NCBI GenBank assembly: GCA_009746045.1
Contig: RPFO01000017.1
Coordinates: 1,911,452-1,975,451 of the forward strand
Length of the DNA: 64,000 nt
Reading direction: 5' to 3'
From: Mesostigma viride
Lineage: Eukaryota; Streptophyta; Mesostigmatophyceae; Mesostigmatales; Mesostigmataceae
Under the pieces are notes generated by a model. The model did not search any database. It was not told the origin of the DNA and saw only the letters and a list, made by a program, of their open reading frames with translations. Positions 55,689 through 64,000 of this stretch are shown here, piece by piece; within the stretch, counting starts at the first letter, position 1, and the number at the start of each line of letters is the position of its first letter. A program made the position numbers and the translations under genes.

Positions 55689-56642
55689 AAAGGGCATCGG
55701 CGAAAATTGAGGAAGGCGTCGTCAAGGTTTTTGGGACAAACGAAATTACTTCTGAGCTATTGTCAGAAGAAGTGGCCGATGAAGGAGTTCATCCAGGAAA
55801 CGCTGACACTCACTCTTCGCACGGAGAACCGAACTCGCGGGACGCTAGTGGATCCGGTATGGGACATCCCGGCGGGACTCCTTGACGATTATCACGACGT
55901 CGGGCTTACCCTCATGACCATCCCGTTTGAACAGACTCACATCAGCGAAGGAAACCGATACTTCACTGTCCGTTTGTCTGGCAGCGAGTCCCCTACGAAG
56001 GTGACCTTGCCGCTCGGCTCGTACACGACTATCGAAAACCGAAAAAACATAGAGGAAGCTTTGAAGGCGGTAGATCCTGGGTTCTCGGTCACGTACAACA
56101 GGGCGACTAGTCTTTTTACCGTGACAAATGCCACCGAGTTCTCTGTCGCGGTGGATGAGCCCACGGGCCGGGTGTTGGGGCTCATGGAAGGATCATATCC
56201 TTTCACAGGTGTCCTCGCTAGCAACCGGCCAGCAACGAATGGGAGACTGAGAATGGTGTATGTATACAGCGACATCGTTCGAGGAAACGTGATATCATCG
56301 TCGACAGGCACGGGATATGGAGGCCTTTTGGCCGTCTGTCCCAACATGTCGCAGTTCTTAGAACCCATTGTTTGGCAGGCAGCGACCCCTTTGTGGCAGC
56401 ATCTCAAGGACTCTCCCAGCAACATCACGATCCGACTGCTCGACGAGGACGACGCTCCTATAACTGTCTACTCGGATTGGGCTCTTCAGCTCTCCTTCCG
56501 CATAAGCCCTCAGAAGGCGATGGGAATAGAGGCGAGGAAGATCGGGAGCGTTTTGAAGTATATGGCCCTTGACAGGACCGTCCAGCCACAAACCAGATTT
56601 ATTTCTCAGCCATCTAGTACTATCGAGGACGATGAAAGTTAA
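55685..56642 (+). CDS. PLV part: minor capsid protein (penton type)
   Basis: The span reads ETLTLTLRTENRTRGTLVDP, VGLTLMTIPFEQTHISEGNR, an FTVRLSG strand, FSVAVDEPTGRVLGLMEGSY, LRMVYVYSDIVRGNVISSST and near the end IRLLDEDDAPITVYSDWALQ followed by LSFRI. The last block, a strand with D.D..PI and then DW.L.L.F, is characteristic of PLV and virophage penton proteins with a jelly-roll fold that fill capsid five-fold vertices. Lies just before the pVI-like and major capsid genes, as in other PLVs. Part of a fossil element. Confidence 0.72.
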
Positions 56643-56988
56643 TTTTGGAGCAATCGGAAACGTGGCTAGACGCGTGGGAGAGTTTGCCGGCAACGCTATC
56701 AAGAGGGTCGGCGACGGGGCGGCCATCGTGTCAGCTGTCAAGAAAGCCGGGCACGTCGCTGGCGAAGTCATCTCAAAAATTGGCGACGGGGCGCGGGCTG
56801 CCAAACAGGCGGCGGGCATTGTCGATTCCGCGCTCGGACACATCCCATCCAACATGATCGCGAAGAGTACGCTGCTCGGGAAAGCGTACTCGGTCGCAAA
56901 CACTGGTCTGAGCGCCTTGTCCAACCTCGAAAGACGGGTTGATGGAGCGAAGGTAAAAAATCCCATACTCGGCCAGCTTCTTCAGTAA
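56632..56988 (+). CDS. PLV part: amphipathic pVI-like capsid-internal protein
   Basis: 118 codons from MKVNFGAIGNVARRVGEFAG. Long Ala/Gly/Lys amphipathic helices, IKRVGDGAAIVSAVKKAGHV, AAKQAAGIVDSALGHI, and a final NPILGQLLQ. The composition resembles membrane-active internal capsid proteins such as adenovirus pVI, found next to penton and major capsid genes in PLVs. ATG overlaps the penton stop. Confidence 0.55.
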   Translation: MKVNFGAIGNVARRVGEFAGNAIKRVGDGAAIVSAVKKAGHVAGEVISKIGDGARAAKQAAGIVDSALGHIPSNMIAKSTLLGKAYSVANTGLSALSNLERRVDGAKVKNPILGQLLQ

Positions 56989-57003
56989 AAATATCTCATT
57001 CGA

Positions 57004-58312
57004 ATGTATACACAATCTATGGCTTCGGACAATTCCTGGTACTCGCGCGCTATCCCCAAGTCCATGCAATACCTCGTGAAGGCGCTGGGTCAGCACACGA
57101 CTCAACGAGTCCATCTCAGCACCCTCTCAGCAAGCGACGGCATCAAACAAGGGTCTGTGGTCGCGGTCCGCCTCCCCACGTCCGGGTTCGTGGACTTGCA
57201 CTCCTTCGCAATGTTTTTCACGGGGACCCCCACGACCACGGCGGGGTTCGCAAAGTTCCCCGCGTACACGTCCTCCATCATCAGGCGCCTCGAGGTACTG
57301 GCAGGAGGTCAGACCGTCGACAGCATCAACGACTACTCCCAGCTGTTCCATACGCTGCTCTCGGTGCACGGCGGTGTCGAGTACAATCTCGCGCAGGCTC
57401 CCGCTGGTTGGTCGAAGAATAACAACATCGTCATTGCTGATGCGGCTGGCGCTCTCACAAACAACGTGAAGGCAAACACCGCAGTGGACGGCGTCATTGA
57501 CCACTTTTTGGGATTCCTGAGTGGCGAGCCTCGGATCGTGGATCTGAGTCTCTTCCCCCCCATCGAGATCCGAATCACACTCATGGACGGAGGGGTGATG
57601 CTTCCTAGCGTGGCGCAAGCAGCTGCTGGTGGCGATGGCATCGTGGCCGTTGAGCAGCGACAGGTGTTGGTTTCGAACTGAGCAACATCCACTTTAGCAT
57701 CGACACGTACAGGTTCCAAGAAGATATCGTGGGCCAGATTTTCTCGTCCAGGCTTGCCGAGGGTGGAACTCTCTCCTTCAAGTGGCGGACGTGGCAGTCC
57801 ACCAAACAGTCGCTCGGGACTCGCACTCCCTATGCCATCAAGGCGTCGCTGTCTTCCGCGTCCGCCAGCAAACTCCTGGCGATTCAGGTTGCTGCCGGCG
57901 CGGACGTGACCAACGCATCTGGCAATACGATGTTCAATCACATCGCGGATGGTATGACTTCCTACCAATACGACATCAACGGATCCAACCTAGCGCCTGG
58001 ATACCGTACGAACGCAACGGAGGCGTGGATCAATCTGTTGTCCGCGTTCGGTGACCAAGGGAATGTTTTGTCCTGTGTCCGGAGGGCATGACTCCTACCA
58101 CGTGGCTAAACAACAACTTCACGATGGCGTGTCACCTTAATATGCCGTGTGCCGGTCCAGAGTACATGAGCGGCCTTGACCTTCGTGGCACGGCATCGGT
58201 GGTCACGCTGCGAGTCGAGAAGGGAGCAACGGACTGCATTTCCTACATCTTCACGGAATGCGAATCAAAGATGGACATCGCTGCAGGCAGGCAGGCAGCC
58301 GTGTACCTCTAA
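57004..58312 (+). CDS. PLV part: double-jelly-roll major capsid protein
   Basis: The span begins MYTQSMASDNSWYSRAIPKS. Blocks typical of PLV capsid proteins follow: SVVAVRLPTSGFVDLHSFAM, SSIIRRLEVLAGGQTVDSIN, NDYSQLFHTLL, DLSLFPPIEIRITLM in the first jelly roll. Then come FSSRLAEGGTLSFKWRTWQS, MTSYQYDINGSNLAPGYRTN, MACHLNMPCAGPEYMSGLDL and a final AGRQAAVYL in the second. LP..G.VDLHSF and P.IEIRI.LM are the family signature. It forms the hexameric capsomers. Total size (~435 residues) fits the family. Part of a fossil element. Confidence 0.82.
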
Positions 58313-58340
58313 AAAATATATACGTGTGTAATGACAAACG

Positions 58341-58511
58341 ATGGACTACTTTCGAGACCCTAGCATCACAGCTAATCCGTTTAACAGGTTGAAGTTGATT
58401 TTTGACATTCCTGAAATGGCAGATTCTGGTCTGTCCATGACAATGCCAGCTAGACGAGCATTGCCCCTTCTCCCCACCTTCAAGTATCCGCTACCAAACT
58501 CTAAAAAATAA
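58341..58511 (+). CDS. PLV part: small 56 aa ORF
   Basis: MDYFRDPSITANPFNRLKLI to LPTFKYPLPNSKK, ATG to TAA, just after the capsid gene. No family recognised; possibly a small virion protein. Confidence 0.4.
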   Translation: MDYFRDPSITANPFNRLKLIFDIPEMADSGLSMTMPARRALPLLPTFKYPLPNSKK

Positions 58512-58557
58512 TGTGACGATGATATTATATTAGCTCCATGTCGTTTGATTATGGTAT

Positions 58558-60222
58558 TTGTCCTGCTTTGATTCGCAAGAAGCGCAAACGGCAAGGACAG
58601 CGCCGTCAATCACGTTAACAACTACACACGGACTGTATCCTAGCGCGGTACCGATTACAATGACAGCAGCATTCAGCGAAACAGTCACCGGGTTCACCTT
58701 GGGTGATATCGTTGTCATAAATGGTACTGCATCTGGTTTAACGGGTAGCGGCGCCTCTTACACATTCTCTGTGACTCCAGCTGTAGCTTATTCACTGACA
58801 ACAGTCACTGTTGGAGGGAACGCAGCAAGCAGCGTGCTAGGAACCGGCAACACCGCAGCAACTCCGTTAGTCTTCACGTATTCGCCACCTCCAACGGTAA
58901 CCCTCGCGACGACCGCGGGCTTGACGCCATCCTCATCACCCGTGGACGTGACAGCCACGTTCAGCAGGTCGGTGACGGGGTTCGCGTTGGGCGACATCAC
59001 CGTGACCAACGGGACCGCCGCCAACCTGACCGGAAGTGGGGCGTCGTACGCCTTCCAAGTGACGCCAACCATCGCCAATTCTACCACAAACGTTAGCGTT
59101 GGCGCGGGCGCTGTTGTGGACGCATCGACAGGGAACGCCAACGCGGCATCTAACACACTGTCGTTCACGTACTCGGCAAATCCGTCGGTGACTCTTGCGT
59201 CCGGAACTCCGACGGGTGCTGTTTATCCGATCACGGCCACTTTTAGCACATCGGTCACTGGGTTCACGTTGGGCGACATCGCCGTGACCAACGGAACCGT
59301 GTCCAACTTGCTGGGAAGCGGTGCCACGTACACATTCGATGTGACCACTACCATGTCGGACTTCACGACGACGGTAAGCGTGGGCGCGGGCGCCGTGACG
59401 GGCGCAACGTCAGGGCTTGGAAATGCATCATCCAACACGCTGTCATTCACGTACTATTACAACCCGGCAACAGACCCCAGCTGTTCGCGTGGTACGATCC
59501 GTCCGACAGCGCCACGGTGTTCAGCGACACGTCGGGCACAACCCAGCAAAACACGACAGGTGGGAACGTGATGCGCGTGAACGACAAGGGCCGAACGGGT
59601 ACCACGTGACGCAGGCAACTTCCGCCAAGTGCCCGACACTGGATACGGCGGAGCTGAACTCGAAACGGTCCCTCCGTTTATTAACTCGCGGTCTGGCTTG
59701 TTGGAGTCCGTGAACAATTTCTGGAACGCGGTCGGGGTAAGTGCGAGTGTTTTTATAGTCGCCAAACAGCTAACGACTGCAACGTATCCAGAAATAGGGA
59801 GTTTACGGGTATTAGAGGTTATATGCTTGGATCGTCGAACGGCAATTGTTATCTCATGTCTTATCAGTCACAGGCACAGACCGTTATCCTATTCGCTCCC
59901 GGTTCTGTATACGAAACCGTGAGCACCAGGGCTCAGTTCTTTGACAACAAGGCACACGTCCTGGCGCTTTCATGCAACAGCAGTACAAACGCCTTTCTCA
60001 CCCGCTTCGACGGACGACCCGGTTATGACAGAGTGGGATCGGACCCTACAACTGGTTCGGGAAATCTCGCTATTGGAGGAGACATCCAACGCGAGTCGTG
60101 CTTTTGATGGGTGGATTGGCGAGATCCTTATCTACAACACCGCCAAGACGTCAGCGGAACTTGAACGGATCCGCGGGTATCTTGTTGCCAAGTGGGGCAC
60201 TCCCGCCGCCATCCCAGCGTAG
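58558..60222 (+). CDS. PLV part: adhesin-like fibre, Ig-like repeats plus LamG-like end
   Basis: Three ~90-residue repeats each hold FS.(T/S)VTGF(T/A)LGDI, (V/I)TNGT, GSGA(S/T)Y and VSVGAGAV, the pattern of bacterial Ig-like (Big) domains found in surface adhesins. The end of the span reads DGWIGEILIYNTAKTSAELE and RGYLVAKWG, the closing motif of concanavalin/LamG-like lectin domains. Such a protein would project from the virion and bind a host surface sugar. Part of a fossil element. Confidence 0.65.
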
Positions 60223-60255
60223 AAACTATTATCTCTTCCAATTTGTAATAAAGCA

Positions 60256-60822
60256 ATGGAATACCCAACTTATTATCAAATAGTGCTAGATTCCAAGGCC
60301 TCTGAAAACGTGATTGACTCCACCACCGGGTTACGTCAATTTAGAATCAAACCAGACCCGAGGGCGCCCATCATTGACAGTACATGGCGCGGTGGTGTGC
60401 ATTATGCCTACGTTGACGCAGTGCCTGTTGATGAGGACCGTGCTATTGTCGGGCTTGTTTCCCCGAGTTTCTCCGGTGGTGAGCATAACCAACAGGATTG
60501 CATTGTTTTATGCAACGAGACTGTCATGGGTGGAACAGACGGGGACATCCTTTCTTACGCCATGATCAACGAACACGCATTTTTTAACCTAAAGAACCCA
60601 CACCTGTTCAGAAACGGAGGACATATTACGGTAGGAGCGTCGTACATTGACAGACTTGACGGAAACGAGACTCAATTCCCACCGTGCAGACGGGTGGTTT
60701 TGTATGCATCCTACGTTTTGAAAAGATTCGCGGGTTCAACAAGTGCAATTGTCATGGCAAGTAATTTCTACGAATATATATGGGTGGTTGCTTCGGAAAA
60801 TTTACCTGCGTGGATACCTTAG
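60256..60822 (+). CDS. PLV part: 188 aa protein, unknown
   Basis: Starts MEYPTYYQIVLDSKASENVI, shows a beta-rich core (WRGGVHYAYVDAVPVDEDRA, GHITVGASYIDRLDG) and ends VVASENLPAWIP. Likely virion component by position between the adhesin and the terminal gene. Confidence 0.5.
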   Translation: MEYPTYYQIVLDSKASENVIDSTTGLRQFRIKPDPRAPIIDSTWRGGVHYAYVDAVPVDEDRAIVGLVSPSFSGGEHNQQDCIVLCNETVMGGTDGDILSYAMINEHAFFNLKNPHLFRNGGHITVGASYIDRLDGNETQFPPCRRVVLYASYVLKRFAGSTSAIVMASNFYEYIWVVASENLPAWIP

Positions 60823-61106
60823 AAACCTCGTTCAGGCGATTGACAAGTGACCCAGTTGATTACTCGCACGCTTACGAGTCTTTTTACCTAAATTCACGTC
60901 CCAGAACTCGCCACGTGGTAGAGGCCACCTTAGACTTGCATCGCTCCGAAATTTAGCCAAGTTCGACACTTGTACAAGTCCAGCCACCTTCGCGTCCTGT
61001 CCAGGCCGTGCCAGCAGACGTAACGGACCTTGGCACATTGTGCACAAATAGGCAAAATCACGTGCAAGTCACGCATCTCACGTTGCCAAGCTCTCTGCCG
61101 GTAGCC

Positions 61107-61679
61107 ATGGCTTCCCGAAACGCAGGGCCTTGCGAGAAGGCGTTGGCAATGCTTGGAAAAATCCTCGATGGTCTCGAGGACGGCCAGACAAAGATATCTG
61201 ACCAGCTCGCACACCTGACGCACAAGGTCTCCCTTCTTTCCGGAAACGAAGGTGCTGTTGGAGGCACCGGACCTACCTGCGAGGTCTTCAAGATTCACGA
61301 CGCCGGATATGACGATGTCGACCGCAAGACGCCAAAAATTTGCGTCGAGTGGGTCTACGAGAAGAATGCGGCAAAGCCGAGGAAGGTCGAGGACCGCTGC
61401 GAGTGGATTCGCCTCGACCAAGCCGACGGGTGCGTTAAGATGGTTGACGATTTCCTCAATGGCTTCTCCAAGTCCAAGCGCCAGCCAGGCATTTCCCCCA
61501 TTGCGCTCTACAGGGCATGGGAGGAGGTAAAGAAGGGTTTCGAGGACGCAAAGACCGCCACTTCCAATGGCAGGAAGAGGAGCCGCGAGGGAGCGTCAAG
61601 CTCCCACGGCCATGGCGACAAGAAGAACTCCGCCTCGTACGTGAAGAGCCTGACTGGACACTCCAAGGACAAGGAGTAG
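61107..61679 (+). CDS. PLV part: 190 aa protein with N-terminal coiled coil, unknown
   Basis: Starts MASRNAGPCEKALAMLGKIL. Residues ~10-45 form a helical heptad run (DGQTKISDQLAHLTHKVSLL). The middle has VEWVYEKNAAKPRKVEDRCE and WIRLDQADGCVKMVDDFLNG. The tail is Ser/Lys/His-rich (SHGHGDKKNSASYVKS). No catalytic motif seen. Last gene before the right terminal repeat; 60823-61106 upstream holds nothing else. Confidence 0.5.
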   Translation: MASRNAGPCEKALAMLGKILDGLEDGQTKISDQLAHLTHKVSLLSGNEGAVGGTGPTCEVFKIHDAGYDDVDRKTPKICVEWVYEKNAAKPRKVEDRCEWIRLDQADGCVKMVDDFLNGFSKSKRQPGISPIALYRAWEEVKKGFEDAKTATSNGRKRSREGASSSHGHGDKKNSASYVKSLTGHSKDKE

Positions 61680-61998
61680 ATTGTCGTCTTGTTGACGACG
61701 GCAACGAGCTTGCCATTTTCGCTCTTGTCGAGCTGATAACGAATGTAAACGTGTTATATTTTTTAATGAATTCGTTTATGCAGTATAAAACGCGTCAATA
61801 TATGCTGAAAACAATTTTCATTTCGTCTCGAATTGCAGTTCTAACTGCAGGTTAAAAATCCAGAGTAAACCTCTTATGCATCGACACAGGTCGTGTGGGA
61901 TTCTTGCATAGGTCGTCTGAGTTTCCAGATTAATAAACCCTAACACTCTGCACACCCCGCCGCGCGGCCCTCGCCGGCTCCCTCACCCTGCGAGGACA

Positions 61999-62375
61999 TG
62001 GCGAAAAATTGGGCGGTCTTTTCTTAAGAGTAAGTACGTGCAATTTTTCGCCACATCCAACAACCCACGCCACCTCAGCGCCGGCCAGTGGGGGGGTGGC
62101 GAAAAATTGTCCGTTCTTTCTCTTAAGAGTAACTAAGGACAATTTTTCGCCATCACTCTCACACCTTGACAAAACACCTCCTATGACCCGCGCCAAGGGG
62201 TGGCAGGGTGGCGAAAAATTGTCCGTTCTTTCTCTTAAGAGTAACTAAGGACAATTTTTCGCCATCACTCTCACACCTTGACAAAACACCTCCCATGACC
62301 CGCGCCAAGGGGTGGCGGGTGGCGAAAAATTGTCCGTTCTTTCTCTTAAGAGTAACTAAGGACAATTTTTCGCCA
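61999..62375. repeat. Four 56 bp palindromes in right TIR
   Basis: Units at 61999-62053, 62097-62152, 62209-62264 and 62320-62375, mirror image of the left array. Confidence 0.92.
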
Positions 62376-62490
62376 TCCTTGTCACACCCCAAACACACCA
62401 TCACAACTGCCGGGGTGGTGACAGATGCCAGCCTAAATATCACAACCTGGTGAGCAGTGGTGGCAGGGGGGCACTTCTGTTTTTGCAAGT

Positions 62491-62521
62491 GGTTTAGGGT
62501 TTTAGGGTTTAGGGCTTAGGG
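62491..62521 (-). repeat. Telomere-like TTTAGGG tract in right TIR
   Basis: GGTTTAGGGTTTTAGGGTTT and onward; inverse of the left tract. In both arms the G-rich strand runs towards the inside on the strand that reads in from the nearer end in inverse sense, so the two tracts are mirror images. Confidence 0.8.
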
Positions 62522-62645
62522 TGAGACCCATCCTAGGCCGCGGTCACTATAGGGTCACTATAGGGGTGGCAGATGCCAGCATAAGGGTGGTGCACTTCTC
62601 CTAGTCGCGATGACGGAATGATGACGGAATGATGATGGAAGCTAC

Positions 62646-64000
62646 TTAACTCGTCGTCTGTCCCTGGTCCTCTACGGAGGACTGAGTTGAACTCAGTCCT
62701 CTCTAGAGGACCGAGTTTTTGGGTTTCGTAGAAAATTCGCCCCGGTCAGAATGTTTGACAAAAAAATTCTCTCAAAATTTATTCAAATACTACGTGAAAA
62801 GATCTTTCTTGGACATATTTTTGGGATTTTTTTGGATTTGGTATGCGCGGCTAACTGTACGGTCAAAGTACAGGTGGTAAGGGTACTTTTCCACGTGAAA
62901 CGCGAGTTCCGGAAATGCACGACCTAGCCATGGCGGCTCGCGCCCATGCATGCAGTTTACGTTTGCGGACGAGTTAGCCGTCCAAACTCAGTAAATAGAT
63001 TTAACATGCCCTAAAGATGATATAAATCAATTTTTAGCTCGCGGGGATGCGATTTACCCGGTGTCGGCACTGTTCTTGCTGGAAAAAACTGCGATAAGGC
63101 AGGTCGACGGAATTGATTACTGCGCTTGCTTTCCGGCGCAATTTCAATGGCTGATAGGTTTCTTTCTACATGTTAACATGATTTGTATTAGAATATATTG
63201 AGTGACAGTATAGATTTGATGATCTCGACCATTCTGTCACGTCATGGTCTATGTGCCGCAAAGTGCCACTTTTGCGGGCACCGCCTGGGCCAAGGTAACG
63301 CCAGCCGTGCCAGGTAAAGCCGGATAATCGTTGCCTCTTCGTTCCTTGATGTTCGTACATGAGTTTAAGCTTGCGAGGCGTTGTCAGGTTCAAGTCTTGA
63401 TGCTCTTTCTTGACCGTTGCCTGCCCCTCTCTAAAACCCCCTTTTCAGATGATGTTAGCAGGCATTTGCCTTAACCCAGTGTAGTTGTGCAGGGTTTTAG
63501 GAGCTGTGCAGGTTTAAACACCTTCATAGATGTTAGTTATTCTTTTGCTACGTTCATACTGCATGATTGTGTGGCCACGGGCTGCGTCAAGGGTGCATTC
63601 AAGCTTTTACGGGTGAGTGAAAAGTCTTGGTGACAAACCACTGCCATCATGTGCCAGCAACTATGTTGGCCACATCATGGCAAGGCAAAACAGTTATAGC
63701 CATATCTATTGTTGTTTGAAACAATGGAAATATGCTTAACCTACCCATTATATTGGTGGTTGACACTTATAACATAACCCTTTGTTGGTAGGTATCCAAG
63801 CCCATTCCCTACATGCATGCATAGGCTCTCACTACATGATAAGGTATGATATACCTGAAGTATGATGATGCAAGTGTGTTGTCCTGTAATGCTTGAAGGG
63901 AAATGAGTTGATTGGGATGGTTGGTGGCCACGGTGATGTAGTATGACCGCACTTACATGCTAGCAAAGTTAGCAAAAGCCCCATTCCTCTCCTGAGGACT
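62646..64000. other. Right flank of the PLV
   Basis: 62666-62712 is a strong palindrome (GGACTGAGTTGAACTCAGTCC core within GGTCCTCT..AGAGGACC). 62875-63125 is an inverse copy of 28490-28785. Beyond that no gene was recognised. Confidence 0.5.

Larger units (their letters stand above)
40547..62645. mobile_element. Integrated Polinton-like virus (PLV), 22.1 kb, fossil
   Basis: The boundaries are set by terminal inverted repeats starting GTAGCTTCCATCATCATTCC. Parts in order: left repeat; minus-strand replication, integration and packaging block; plus-strand capsid and attachment block; right repeat. Hallmarks are the double-jelly-roll major capsid protein, penton-type minor capsid protein, FtsK/HerA-type packaging ATPase and tyrosine recombinase. 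A family-B DNA polymerase and a maturation protease were not found, so it is not a classical Polinton. The element is broken, with roughly six to ten breaks among its genes and one non-viral insertion of about 3.3 kb (49988-53288). The terminal repeats differ by eye at only about two substitutions and two small indels, which points to recent integration or to repeat homogenisation. Confidence 0.88.
61951..62645 (-). repeat. PLV right terminal inverted repeat (695 bp)
   Basis: Inverse copy of 40547-41231. Followed by TTAA (62646-62649). 61680-61950, between the last gene and this arm, is AT-rich with no feature recognised. Confidence 0.93.

Overview
The window comes from a eukaryotic nuclear genome, most likely a chlorophycean green alga (volvocalean type). 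The evidence is intron-rich house-keeping genes with GT-AG introns, GC-rich coding DNA, a plant/algal telomere-type repeat (CCCTAAA) and many non-LTR retrotransposon remains. The species cannot be named from sequence alone.

Host genes. IMP4 (U3 snoRNP Brix protein) is reconstructed as eight exons on the minus strand (12361 down to 2631, 291 aa). PTH2 (peptidyl-tRNA hydrolase 2) is five exons on the plus strand (13181-15429, 173 aa). These two diverge from an ~820 bp shared intergenic region. An intronless ADA1/TADA1-like SAGA subunit lies at 37134-39323 (+). One orphan exon with a membrane segment is at 34192-34488 (-).

Retroelement-rich stretches. 1-2100, the IMP4 introns and 15.4-34.2 kb are packed with LINE fragments. 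These include ORF2 pieces, several 5'-inverted copies of the twin-priming type, two elements that carry an L1-type ORF1 and then go straight to a LINE 3' tail, and a widely shared 3'-terminal motif. A Penelope-type RT scrap, a MITE with TA duplication, a 1.77 kb element with CCAA duplication, minisatellites and a dispersed repeat (here called R1) are also present.

The main find is a 22.1 kb Polinton-like virus (PLV) element at 40547-62645, flanked by TTAA on both sides and bounded by ~690 bp terminal inverted repeats that are almost identical. A minus-strand block (48209 down to 41350) carries a coiled-coil protein, an FtsK/HerA-type packaging ATPase, an AT-hook protein, a tyrosine recombinase and a primase fused to a herpesvirus UL9-like (origin-binding) helicase. 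A plus-strand block (48234-61679) carries structural genes: fibre/attachment-like proteins, a zinc-finger basic protein, penton-type minor capsid protein, an amphipathic pVI-like protein, double-jelly-roll major capsid protein, and an adhesin-like gene with bacterial Ig-like repeats and a LamG-like end. No family-B DNA polymerase or maturation protease was recognised. Each terminal repeat holds four 56 bp palindromes and a CCCTAAA telomere-like tract, which together with the UL9-like helicase suggest a terminal origin system. The element is a fossil: roughly six to ten breaks plus a ~3.3 kb non-viral insertion in the middle, yet its terminal repeats look young.
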